NCBI GenBank assembly: GCA_005765155.1
Contig: VCCP01000003.1
Location: 1,860,001 to 1,924,000, forward strand
Source of the DNA: Zelopaecilomyces penicillatus
Taxonomy: Eukaryota > Ascomycota > Sordariomycetes > Hypocreales > Pseudodiploosporaceae
Length of the DNA: 64,000 bases
Direction of reading: 5' to 3'
Shown: piece after piece, positions 1 to 9,972 of the stretch
Layout of the letters: every line of letters starts with the position of its first letter
Numbering within the stretch: the first letter of the stretch is position 1
Translations under genes and position numbers: made by a program
The notes under the pieces: generated by a model
What the model saw: only the letters and a program-made list of their open reading frames with translations
What the model was told of the DNA's origin: nothing
Database searches by the model: none

Positions 1-1266
1 GCCGCCGTTAATATTGCTCTAAGAGGTCGTAACCCTGCGGCGACGGCACCCGTATCGGCTCTGACGTAGCTGACATTCTCAAGTCGTCTAACAGCTAAGC
101 TTGATAGCCTTCCTGAGCTCGCCAGCTCGTACAGTTCTTTCCCCAACTGGCGGAGAATATTAGTCGACCTGCCTTCTGGGCACATGACGATCTCCCAGCC
201 GCCGCCCTTGGGAATAATGAACGTTGATTGCTGGTCATCAAATGCAAAGCTGTATGCGTCGGGGCACATAGCCTTTACCAACTTGCTGTATTCCGAAGGT
301 TTGCAGATTTTAGGATCATGGTATCTGCCTATGCAGCAATCCCGGTCGCTCCTTGTTGCTGCACAAGCACTGTTGCATGGTGAAAATGCCGGCCGCTGCA
401 CAATATCATCGGGGTATGGATAGATGCCATTTCCAGGTCTCGAGGGGGGAAAGGCGAGGTTCGGCCACGGACACCAGCGGCTGACGCTCTTATTTGTCTC
501 TTCAGGTTCTAGGGGAACCGGATACGATGAGTTGGCATAAAATGTTCCCGCGCGAGCTCTGGAATGAAGCCAGCCTGTTGTGGCAATGCAGGCACAATTG
601 GTCAAATTCGGCGGGATATACGTCGTGTTTCTGGCCGGAATGTAGTTGATGCCTATGGGCAAATTGTAGCCATCAACCAGAGAAATATCGTAGAATGTCT
701 GCATATTATTAACGCCACCAGCCAGGTTGAATTCGGCCAACGTCGCGGGAGTTGCGCCCTGTGTCACTTCAAATTAATTTCCGGATAGTAATACATCTGG
801 AGCATTCCTAAACAGGCTCACTTACACTGAATTCATAGTCCAGTCTGGCAAAGCAGTCCCCCGTCTGGCAGGCACAGGACTCTCCATTAACTGTACAGTT
901 TGTTCGGCCCCAGACTCGACCTTGCCAGTCTGATGACACCCACATCCTCTTGCTTTCGCCGGGCTCGAGTTCAAACCCCCCTGTTCCAGGGCCTGCTCCG
1001 GCCTGGGTGGCAATGCCTGGCCATATTGTTGATTCGCATCTGTTGGTCACTACTAGTGGGACTTTGCCCTCTGAATCTTGGGGAGGCCCTCGTCTCGCTG
1101 GTGGGCTCTGCCGAGGCACGGATTGGGGAAAGAAGGTGGCCTGCCAGTTATGTTGAACAGCTGGAATTTTGGATGAGTGAGCACAATGAAGACATGACCC
1201 AACGACCAAGAACAGGACCCATATTCGGTTCATGGAAGGCGGGCGGTGAGTAGGGTATTGAGCCAT
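1..1266 (-). CDS. Thaumatin-like (PR-5 family) secreted protein, 3' end cut by window edge
   Basis: Two exons are seen, 1266-826 and 758-1, joined over a 67-nt GTAAGT...CAG intron in phase 0. The N-terminus carries a signal-peptide-like hydrophobic stretch (IWVLFLVVGSCLHC). The first ATG is at 1266; an inner ATG at 1233 (MNRIW) gives a more canonical signal peptide and is an equally good start. A linker of about 40 residues precedes the thaumatin fold: VTNRCESTIWPGI, the exon junction LDYEFS|GATPATLAEFNL, FYDISLVDGYNLPIGINY, then many Cys and CPDAYSFAFDDQQSTF. These are hallmark thaumatin segments. The family is extracellular; plant members are defence proteins, some with glucanase activity, and the fungal role is unknown. 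After the last core Cys (MCPEGRST) the frame stays open for about 50 residues to the window edge, so a C-terminal extension exists. Family call is firm; start and 3' end are uncertain. Confidence 0.88.
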
Positions 1267-2546
1267 TGTGCACCCTGGCTTTCACAGAGAGAGAGGGACA
1301 GACCGAAGCGATCCGTAATAGGCTTGTGCAACACCCGTGTAACCTGCTAGTCGATTTATTTGGACGAGTTTCGGTTCTATGCAGGCATAGCTGTTGGATC
1401 TCATTTATCGGTACAGAGAGAATCGAGGACTTGTAGAAGGTTGACGCCGGTGCCGTAAGAGATATATCCTCAACACCTGTCTCAGAGCTGGAATGGGTGG
1501 GCACAACGAGAAGGTTGCCCAACTGCACAAATGGATCGAAGCTGACAACAAGTGTTTGATGAATGATAGTTGTGCCGGTAGTGGTAGGAATATTCAAAAA
1601 TGAAAAGATAGAAAGTTGAGGTAGAATTGCCAGATTCAGTTATGCAATTGAAGTTGAAGGAACGAGTAAATAGAAGATGATGGCCCGACCAGCAGGAGAT
1701 TGCGGAATGTACAAAGAAAAGGGCAGTGTAACAGAAACGAGGAAGCCCTTTGGTGATGTAAAGATTCCGTTGGGACTAGTATCTGCTGGCTCCTCCAGTG
1801 GTTCTTCGGGCGGCAGGAGACGCAAGAGCGAGTCGTTGATCAGCTAGCCGTGATGCTTCCACCTGCACTCGGTGTCTCGCGAATGAGCACCTACACCTGC
1901 ACCTGCACCCATTGAGATGTTGAGAAGTTGAGCACGACTTACCTATTCCATAGAACTCTGCACATTTAAAGCATTATAGGTTTAGCACAGCTAAAATATA
2001 AAAGGTTCCTGCCTAGGAGGTAGATATCTTAAACAGGCACCTACCACCTGAAGCATTCGAGGTGCAGTACGTTCAATCATATGATGCACAACTCCAGCCA
2101 TACGTATGCAAACTTTATCACGGTTCTAACCAGTTTTAATTGTCTATCGACAACGACGTTGCCACTAATCATGTTCTTTCGTGCGTCAACCGCCCTGCTT
2201 GATGGGGCGGGAATAGAGGCGTAAATCATATCATGCTCTCTCATCTCGGTCTCTTCCACATCCTCTCATGCCCCCACAGATAAAGATCCAACCCATCATT
2301 ATATCATAACTCCCTCAGTTTTGTCTTGGAGAAATCCTGGTCCAGTCCTCGCTACCTTGACCCGTTCAAATTCAATGATTACCTAGCTTTCCTTGCTAGG
2401 TACGGCCATCCTGCCCTCAGCTTCTATTGCATTCTGAGCGGTTGTATTGCGTTTGCTTTCGGTGTGGAGAGACACCATCACTCGTATTGAAGCTCCAGGT
2501 TGCAGAATTGGTCCTGAACGAGCTCATTGTATCCTCATCGCGCACT
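1267..2546. other. Intergenic: upstream of thaumatin-like gene, downstream of Hsp70-like gene
   Basis: No ORF here has recognisable family content. There is a short imperfect (cacctg) run near 1888-1908 and an A/T-rich stretch near 1990-2003. It presumably holds the promoter of the thaumatin-like gene. Confidence 0.5.
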
Positions 2547-5042
2547 TTACCTGAAGCGTGCACGGCATCGTCCCATAACCTCGCCTTGGCATACTAGTTC
2601 TGCGCTGAATTCTGAGCCATCAAGAGTCAGGTAAATATCAAAGTAAACTCTGTAGAATGTGCCCTGAGGGGTGTCCATCCGCTCAAAGTCTTTCTCCAGA
2701 TTCTTGCGAGACAAGTCTGATGTGAGTGTGACAACTTCCTTGATTCCTAATCAGATGTATTAGCCATAGTTTCTCTCCCCTGTTATCATGCGGAATAGGG
2801 GTACGGGGTGACTTACGAGGATCTTTGGTATATTCGGGACAAACATCGTCGTCGCATGCGTAGAGAATATCCTCGTACATGAGAGTGGCTCCGGGAGCAA
2901 CCTGGCGGAAAAATGACACCTTATAGGGCTCACCATTCTTGACCTTCTGGCCCTTCTGAACAAAAATCTGCCGTGTGAATTTGCATCGATCTTTTCCATC
3001 CAGGGAAGGCACACGATATGCCTCCGGGTGATAACCTTCCTTAAATGGCTGCAAAGTGGCCATAAGATAGTGCCGACGCGCAATACGATGGGTGACGACT
3101 CTTTCAGTGATACCGGCGGTGACGGCGCCTTTCACAATGGCAGCCACCGAGTCCATGGGGCGCACAACCTTGGACTGGAACTGTGGCGGGACGTGAAGTT
3201 TGATTTGCTGGAAGAGATATTCGGAAGCGCCAAATCCACCGACAACTAGAATGTTTTGTAACGTTCTGTTTTGGGCCTGAATGGCAATAATTTGGTTCCG
3301 CACCAACTCCAGAATTCGGTTTACCACGGGCTCGAAACATTGCAGGATTTCTTCATTGGTAAAGGTCATGTAGCCTTCTTCAATACCCGCTTCTGGGAAC
3401 TCTGCCTCGATACCAACATCAACTGCCCACTTCTGACCGTTGTTTCGGAAGTCGGCCTTGATTCTGTTCTCAAAATCCATGATACACTTGGCATAGACGC
3501 GACCAGCAGTTTTGGAGCCGTCAGGAAGCTTCATTTTACGAATCTTGGTCCGTAAGATGTTGCTGAAATTGCGGTTCAGAGCTGTAGAACCACACGAGTC
3601 ACCCGAACCTGCCGTGCACTCTGCCACAGTGAAGGGATTCTCCTCTTCAACTTCATATGCAATTAGATCGACGGTACCGCCGCCGCAGTCGACAATCAAG
3701 ACAGCATCGTGTACCTTTAGGTTGAGCAGGCCCGTCTTAGAACAAAACAGAGCGGCGGCCTCGGGTTCGGAGACCAGTGTCAGCCGGTTATCGTTTTCGT
3801 CTCGAAGGAAGCCGGCTTGAATAGCCGCTGCTCGAGTAGCAGCCTTGCCCGCGTCGTTCCAAATTGCCGGCACAGTCAGGTAGTATCGAATATTACGCTC
3901 TTCTCGGTTGAAAACATCGCCCAAAGTTTTCTGCAGAGAGGATCGCATAGCCTGGCGAAGTTTGAAGAGATAATCTGCTGCAACATCGATCTCTGACTTT
4001 CCAGGGGGCAGAGGGGGCAAGTTGATGGGATCAATGTATGTGTTACCACTAAGCATCAGCTGCAGCTTGAACCACTCAACCTTTTGCACACCAGGCTTCG
4101 GGTAGCCAGTGGGAGCCAGGGCATCAGCAATATCGGGACCCCAGCCCACTACTTTTTGGTATTGATCGTAGTAGAGGACAGTAGGAATCTGTTGTGTCAT
4201 CTCGTCAACAATCGAGACTCGACAGTGTGCTTTCTCGCACAGGAAAACGGTCCCCACTAACCTTTTGCTTTGTATACGAGCCCGCGCCTGGCCATTCCGT
4301 GATAATGTCTTCCTTAGCCTCGCCGCTAGTTGCGAAAGCGAAAGCCACGCCAGAAAATGTTGTTCCCTATGGTTCATGGTTAGCACCTAAAATGGCTGCA
4401 GTCATGGGAGTAGGAGCGATGCCCAGAGAGCAGGTTGTGGTTACGAACAAAATCGATGCCAACAATGAGCTGAGCTTTGCTCTTGCTGGCGCCTTCGACC
4501 TCGGCTGCGGGGTTGCCTTGCTGAAATTGCTGAGCAATGGGACCAGGAGGAGGTGGGCCGCCAGCAGGAGGGTATCCTGTTTGTCCACCAAAGCCAGGAG
4601 GACCACCGGGAGGACCTCCAGGCGGGCCCATATGCTGCGGCGGTCCTTGGCCCATGGGAGCCATGTTGGGCGGATATCCAACGGGAGCACCAGTGTTGAT
4701 CGGTGGAGGGCCTCCCGCCATCTGGCTTGGCGGGGTACGGTTAGGACCTTGATTCGTGAGGGGGCTGCTTTGACGCAGCGGCGCGCCTTGAGGGTTTTGA
4801 GGATAGTTGGCCGAATAGCTAGGCGGGCGGTTGCCCGTACCCGGGTGATTCATTGGAAGACTGGTCGTCGACGATGAGGCGCCGAGGGGAGTCGTCTGCC
4901 GCAGATGTGGAAGCTGGTGCTGAGGTATTTGACTGGGAGGAGGGGTATGGCTGGGGGTTGCACCCTCGGGACTCTGGATGCTGGCAGTTGATTTGCGTTT
5001 TCCGAACCCGAAGCTCTTGAAACGGGAGTTCATAGAACTCAT
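2547..5042 (-). CDS. Hsp70-like (actin-type ATPase) protein with Pro-rich N-terminal region
   Basis: Four exons: 5042-4449, 4366-4262, 4188-2817 and 2746-2547, giving 756 residues. Residues 1-185 are low-complexity, rich in Pro, Gly and Gln. The ATPase domain then begins with phosphate-1 motif VGIDF|GTTFSGVAFAF (about 194-209), interrupted by intron 1. Phosphate-2 is VDCGGGTVDLIAY (about 399-411) and the adenosine motif is VVGGFGASEY (about 548-557); YYLTVPAIWNDAGKAA lies at about 336. This is the divergent, HSPA12-like Hsp70 family common in filamentous fungi. Its substrate-binding half is not DnaK-like, so a chaperone role is inferred from the family only. The protein ends RARFR. All junctions keep frame, although the intron 1 donor GTTCGT is non-consensus. 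The start is the first ATG of the open frame; the next in-frame Met is residue 4. Confidence 0.88.
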
Positions 5043-7095
5043 ATCATATGGAAGAAGAGAGATCAGGGGGAGAGGCGGGAAAGAAAAGAAGAAGAGGGCC
5101 TGGAGGCGTCAGGCGCAGGGCAGAAGGGACGGTTTTGGGCTAGGTCAGATCGCTGACGGGTGGGCGGGCAGGTGGTGCGGACAGTTTGAGGCAGTTCAGG
5201 CAAGGTAGGCCTTGGCTGGGCTGGGCTGGGATGGGCTGGAGGTGGTGGTGGTAAATGGTGGTGGTAAAACGGTGGTAAGTGGTGGTGGTAATAATAGTGG
5301 TCTTTAGTAGAGAGATAAGACTAGGCTGTACGAAGTAGTAGGACGAGTTTCAGAGGCGCGCGGAGGCCGCAACGCAGGACGGGACTGGGCGAATCCGACT
5401 CGAGGTCAAATGTGAATGTGCAGCAACACGAGGAACAAGGTGTAGTACGTAAAGCTCCGTGTAGGGCCAGGTATAGATCGATAGGCCACTCGAAAGATGA
5501 CTAGTAGGACGGGAGAGGAGGAGAAAGAAACACGAGTTACAGAGACTTGAGATTTACGATGTTTTGCGGCAGACCTGGGCGGACCTGGGCTGGGCTGGGC
5601 TAGCCTAGCTCGTCAACCGGGCCAATACATTATCCATACCTACAAAGTAGTGGCACTGGGCCTTTGTGGAAGTTTGTAGAGGTTTTTAAATAGCAAGTAA
5701 TAGTAATTGCTATCTAGTGAGCAGCGCTGGGCTGAGCCGAGAACATCCCAAAGGAAATACGTGCCATGTTTACAGGTAGAACTACGAAGTCAGGACAGCT
5801 TACTGGAAGCGCCTGTGATTTCGCCTTGGTGGCTGTGAAGGACTGGATGCGCGCTACTAGCAGGGGCCGCAGCTGACAGGACTAACTCAAAGCCCTAGTA
5901 CTTTGGAATTGATAGTCTGTACGCCGACAGCTCCCATTTGCTCCTATGGGAAACGACTTTTCGTGATGCACATCCATGCCTCCGCAGGTACACGAAACGT
6001 TTCTTCAAGTATATTACGGTACAGTACAGCACCCGTCCTACCAGTACATTGAGTTGAGGCTGAAAATGGGGTTTCCGGGGCCCCAGTTGGGCGTTGGGAG
6101 TGCTAACGTATAGGTGTAGCTAAATGGAAGGGGGTCCATGTCCGTTGTATGTCCTAGCCTGCATCCGTGAGCTACCTCGTCTTTCACTCTGGTGTGGGCG
6201 TCTTTAATGCATGTACAAATAACCCCACGTGTATCAAGTATGATCGCCTTTGTAACCAATCGTACCTCTATTTGCTTTCCTCTTTGTACTTCCTGCTCGG
6301 GAGTTGTGCCAACAACAAGCAAGTTCTCCTCACAATATCACTGACCGGCTAGTAACTTCAGTAGCCTACCGGGTCTAATGAAAATATACGCAGTATCGAA
6401 GACTTTGGATGAGGAGTAAAAGAATGCAAAAGTCCTAGGTATCATCTTGACACAAGCGGCTAGTTGCTCCGTCGATATGTACCAAAAGATGTAGGACCAA
6501 CCCAGTCTCGGTTGCTATGCCTGGTCGAGGAACCAGGGTGCTGGCAGCGATGGCGGCGGGGTTGACGAGTAGCTGAGAGCAATATTTTGTCAATAGAACG
6601 ACCCTGGCTTTCGTTGCAACGCACACGCTGTGCTTGTAAAGTAACAAATGAGGCTAGTTGCTTTTATAAATGGCAGCAGACCAATCGATGACAGAGACTA
6701 GAGAGTCTTTTTTCCAGCTCACTTTTAAGAATCTGGGCATCTGCTGCTGGTTTTGCGGTCAGGATAAACTGCATTCGCAGGACCTTCTTTGCATCTCGTA
6801 TTGTAGGACTTTCTGTGAAAGGCGCTTGGCCCCAGGCGGGGTCGGCTGTTCCTCAGAAGGAGGGGCGACCGCCACGGGGCAAGGTGATGTCGACAAATGA
6901 GGGCCTGGCGTTGTGGTCTCACTTGCACGAGGTTGGATGCCAGGTGCGGGTCGCAGACAAGGCGTTTTTAGCCAAACACATGTGGAATGCGTGCCTCGAC
7001 CACCACACCCAACTGTGAGTGACAGTTTAGGTAAGAACTATTACGCTGCGTTTGCTATCATATATAAAGATAATTAATTGCGCAACATTCAACCA
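5043..7095. other. Intergenic: upstream region of the Hsp70-like gene
   Basis: About 2 kb without a supportable gene. Near the Hsp70-like start lies low-complexity DNA: ctgggctggg repeats (about 5212-5237) and ggtggtggtaa-type repeats (about 5240-5302). A second ctgggctgggctagcc block is near 5583-5604. The small ORFs between 6038 and 7018 show no family signal and overlap on both strands. Confidence 0.5.
5212..5302. repeat. Low-complexity ctgggctggg / ggtggtggtaa tandem tract
   Basis: Degenerate ctggg pentamers pass into ggtggt(ggt)aa units. The tract lies 170-260 nt upstream of the Hsp70-like start codon, on whose strand it reads CCACCACC/CCCAGCCCAG. Confidence 0.7.
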
Positions 7096-7193
7096 GCGAC
7101 CATAGATTAGCTGGGAGATCGTCAGACTGAAGTAAAACTTCAATCCTACGGATGCCTATCTGAAGGTCGTGTGTTCGAGTCACACTGGTCGCA
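7096..7193 (+). tRNA. tRNA-Phe (GAA) with a 25-nt intron
   Basis: A full cloverleaf folds by eye. The acceptor stem GCGACCA/TGGTCGC (7096-7102 with 7186-7192) is perfect, with discriminator A at 7193. The D stem is GATT/GATC, the anticodon stem TCAGA/TCTGA, and the T arm GTGTG-TTCGAGT-CACAC. The anticodon GAA is at 7129-7131. An intron follows position 37, at 7133-7157; it contains cttca, able to pair with the anticodon region as is usual for tRNA introns. A run of five T at 7198-7202 can serve as the Pol III terminator. The anticodon stem, variable loop and T arm look like fungal tRNA-Phe, but the acceptor and D stems differ from the usual GCGGGTT type while staying fully paired. Confidence 0.9.
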
Positions 7194-8521
7194 TTCATTT
7201 TTGCTCTCCTTGTCTCTGAATACTTCAACATGACTAAAATTTGTGGTTTGGTAATAAGTTCTTGACTCCTCTGCTTTTGGCCATTGAAAAAGCTTTGTTT
7301 TCAATATCTGGCTTAAGCCTCATCTTTGAATGTCTTGTTCTGTGATTTTGTAGATGGGGTTGTGAGAATATAGGTGAGAAATTGTATTTTAATGAATCTG
7401 ATATACCGAGCTGGTTACGGTCTTTCTTATTTTGCAAGTTAAAATAGGCTGCCCATTGATAAGATTCTGCTGTTGTGTCAAAATCTTTGATGCAAACATG
7501 GTTCAAACGCCACCCATACAACTTGGAGGTAATTCAACCGTGCATAAAGCGTGTGTACTTTTGTATTCAGTGATCAGACACACCTCACTGTGAAAAACCG
7601 TCCTTCATATTTCATAATGTATAAACATCATGTTTTTGTTTAACTTTTCTTGTCCTTAATCTTTCTTTCAGTCACATATCTGTAGGGTAACATTGAGCTC
7701 AGCTTGGTGTCTCAGCGGTCGAGCCTGGAATGCTTGATGCAAAATTTTGCCGAGGCTTGTATAAGCGAGATATAATTACATTAGTACCAACTGAGGTTGG
7801 GAGTGGGTAAAAGCCCACAGTAGCAAGAGCGGCTTGAGCGGGTACTCACAACTACCAAAGACCTGCATGTTATCTACTAGTGCCGGTAGGTAGGTAGGTA
7901 TCTAGGTAGGTAGTAGTAGATCGCAACTGCCCACCTACAAGGCAGAGATTTACGAAAGGCTCCGCTATCTTACTTCGGGGAGATTGTGGGAAGGAATCAG
8001 AATGTGGAGTTTCTTCATTTGAAGAATATTCACGTAAAACTCTCGCAATCACTCACGTTGAATCCTCGTCGTGGGTGGGCAATTTCATTGGTCCCAAATT
8101 TGATGTTCAAGTTACTGGAGCTCCTATGTAGGTGCCGCTGCTGAGTGTTCCTTCTTCTTTCTAAAAAACTACACGTCTATATCAACTTTCCGACCATATG
8201 AAAGTTTGGCCAAAGTCTAGGCACTTTGAGAGTAACCGTTTGCTGTAAATTTTGCATTTCAGAAACAAACATCCTCAGAGCTTAGTAAGCTAGATATTTG
8301 GGTCTGATGTAATGAAGGCGGGCAATCTGAGGATGCCTCGTTCTTGCCGCCTTCGATATGGCGAGGTGGGGATAATGATAACTGGTCGCTCCTGACGTTA
8401 TAAATTGAAACGGAGGAAGAAAGAAAAAAAAAATTGGAAGGCAGCACGTCCTCTTCTTCACCCTCAAAATTTGATAACGGGAACTTTTAATTATACGGAT
8501 TGGGTACTCGAATGCCTTGAG
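7194..8521. other. Intergenic between tRNA-Phe and MFSD5-like gene; A/T-rich first part
   Basis: The part just after the tRNA (about 7200-7700) is more A/T-rich than its surroundings. It holds a 95-codon ORF on the minus strand (7234-7521) with no recognised domain; I do not call it a gene. A (gtag)n cluster lies at 7884-7917. The last 100 nt contain an A-run and form the leader of the next gene. Confidence 0.5.
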
Positions 8522-9972
8522 ATGGACTTTTATCAGACAAACCTGGCAGCGCTTGCCATCCTAAACGTGGGCATTCACTACCAGCAACACCATACTAGAA
8601 GTCGCCAAAGCTACTTGACAGCTGAACTCAAGGACGCTGGAAAAAAGCATGCTGCCCGAGAGTTCCAGCATTGTTTCCTGGTAGTCTATGTACTAGCAGT
8701 TGCAGCTGATTGGCTTCAGGCAAGTCACAGTTTACCTGTGTCAATGCTATCCTAACCAGAAAGTGGTATATAGGGGCCCTATACGTATGTCGTTTACAGA
8801 TATGAGAAAGGGCTACCAGAGGAAGGCGTCGCGTTTCTATACGCCTCTGGTTTTATCTCTGGTGCCATAAGTGCATGCTTTGCTGGACAACTGGCAGACA
8901 AATATGGCAGACGAACGGCTTGCATCACTTACTGTATTTGTTACAGTCTGACATGTATTTCCATGTTTTTCAACAATTTGCCAATTCTTTACGCCGGTCG
9001 GGTATGTGGAGGGATTGCGACAACACTCCTGTTCAGTGTATTTGAAGCGTGGATGATTACCGAGTATCACGCGTTGCAACTTGAAGTATCCAACTTACGC
9101 TTGGGGGCCATCTTTGGTAGCATGACAAAATTGAGCAGCATTGCTGCTATTTGTGCTGGGGTTATAGGTGATGGTATTATCTGGTATTCGGGCTCCGCGA
9201 CATGGCCATTTCTCGCAAGCCTCCTTTGCTGTGTGAGTGCTGGACTGTGTATGCTGATAATGTGGCGGGAGAACTATGGTGGCAATTCATCGAGAGAGAA
9301 TTCCCTTACCAAGGACGCGTCCAGAATGCTGAAGGAACTGTGCAGGCCTAAGATCATGGCGCTCGGATTCACATCATGCTGCTTCGAAGGGGCGATGTAC
9401 CTGTTCGTGTTTTTCTGGCCAGAGACTTTGAAGAGCGCCCGAGCAGGTTCAAGATCCGCAGGCGAAGTCCCTCTTGGTATCATTTTCTCTAGTTTTATGT
9501 GTGCCATGATGACTGGCTCTGCCTTGTTCTCCTCCCGCGGCAATCTATGGCCTGGTATAAGCGCAACAGGTGTATTGATGCTAGTTATTATCATGGCAAG
9601 TGGAGGTCTCTCTGGAGCAGCCATGCTTGAGCATGAATATTCTTTGTTCTGGGCTCTTTGTCTTGTCGAATGCTGTGTTGGAGCCTACTTCCCAAGTATG
9701 GCTATCCTCAAAGCCGATGCAGTTGAGAATGCGGTGCGAGGCAGCATTTACAGCCTCCTCAGGATGCCTTTGAACATTTTCGTGGTAATCGTTCACAGTC
9801 TCGATCGAGAAGGTAGGTGAAATTTCTATTTCCTAATGTCTTCGAAATCCGGCCATGTCTGACGCAATGTGGACTACTAATAGGAAATGAACATAGAAAC
9901 AATGTGTTTCTGGTTTGTGCTGGGCTCCTGCTCCTGGCATTTCTGTTACTGAAATTCAACTGGCCGATGTAA
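8522..9972 (+). CDS. MFS transporter of the MFSD5 / molybdate-anion transporter family
   Basis: Three exons, 8522-8719, 8774-9812 and 9884-9972, give 441 residues. The start is MDFYQTNLAALAILNVGIHY, matching the family's usual N-terminus. An upstream in-frame ATG at 8405 would only add a Lys-rich stretch read from the leader. Family motifs are DWLQ|GPYTYVVYRYEKGLPEEG, the loop 2-3 signature GQLADKYGRRTA and FFWPETLKSA. About a dozen hydrophobic segments can be seen. The family is MFS_5; an algal and a human member import molybdate, so molybdate uptake is the likely but unproven role here. Intron 1 (8720-8773, 54 nt) has a GC donor (GCAAGT) and TAG acceptor; WLQ|GPY continuity requires it. Intron 2 (9813-9883) is GT-AG. 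Confidence 0.88.

Noticed and set aside
1148..1597. 149-codon - strand ORF upstream of the thaumatin-like gene
   Set aside because: It overlaps the first exon of that gene in another frame and has no family signal.
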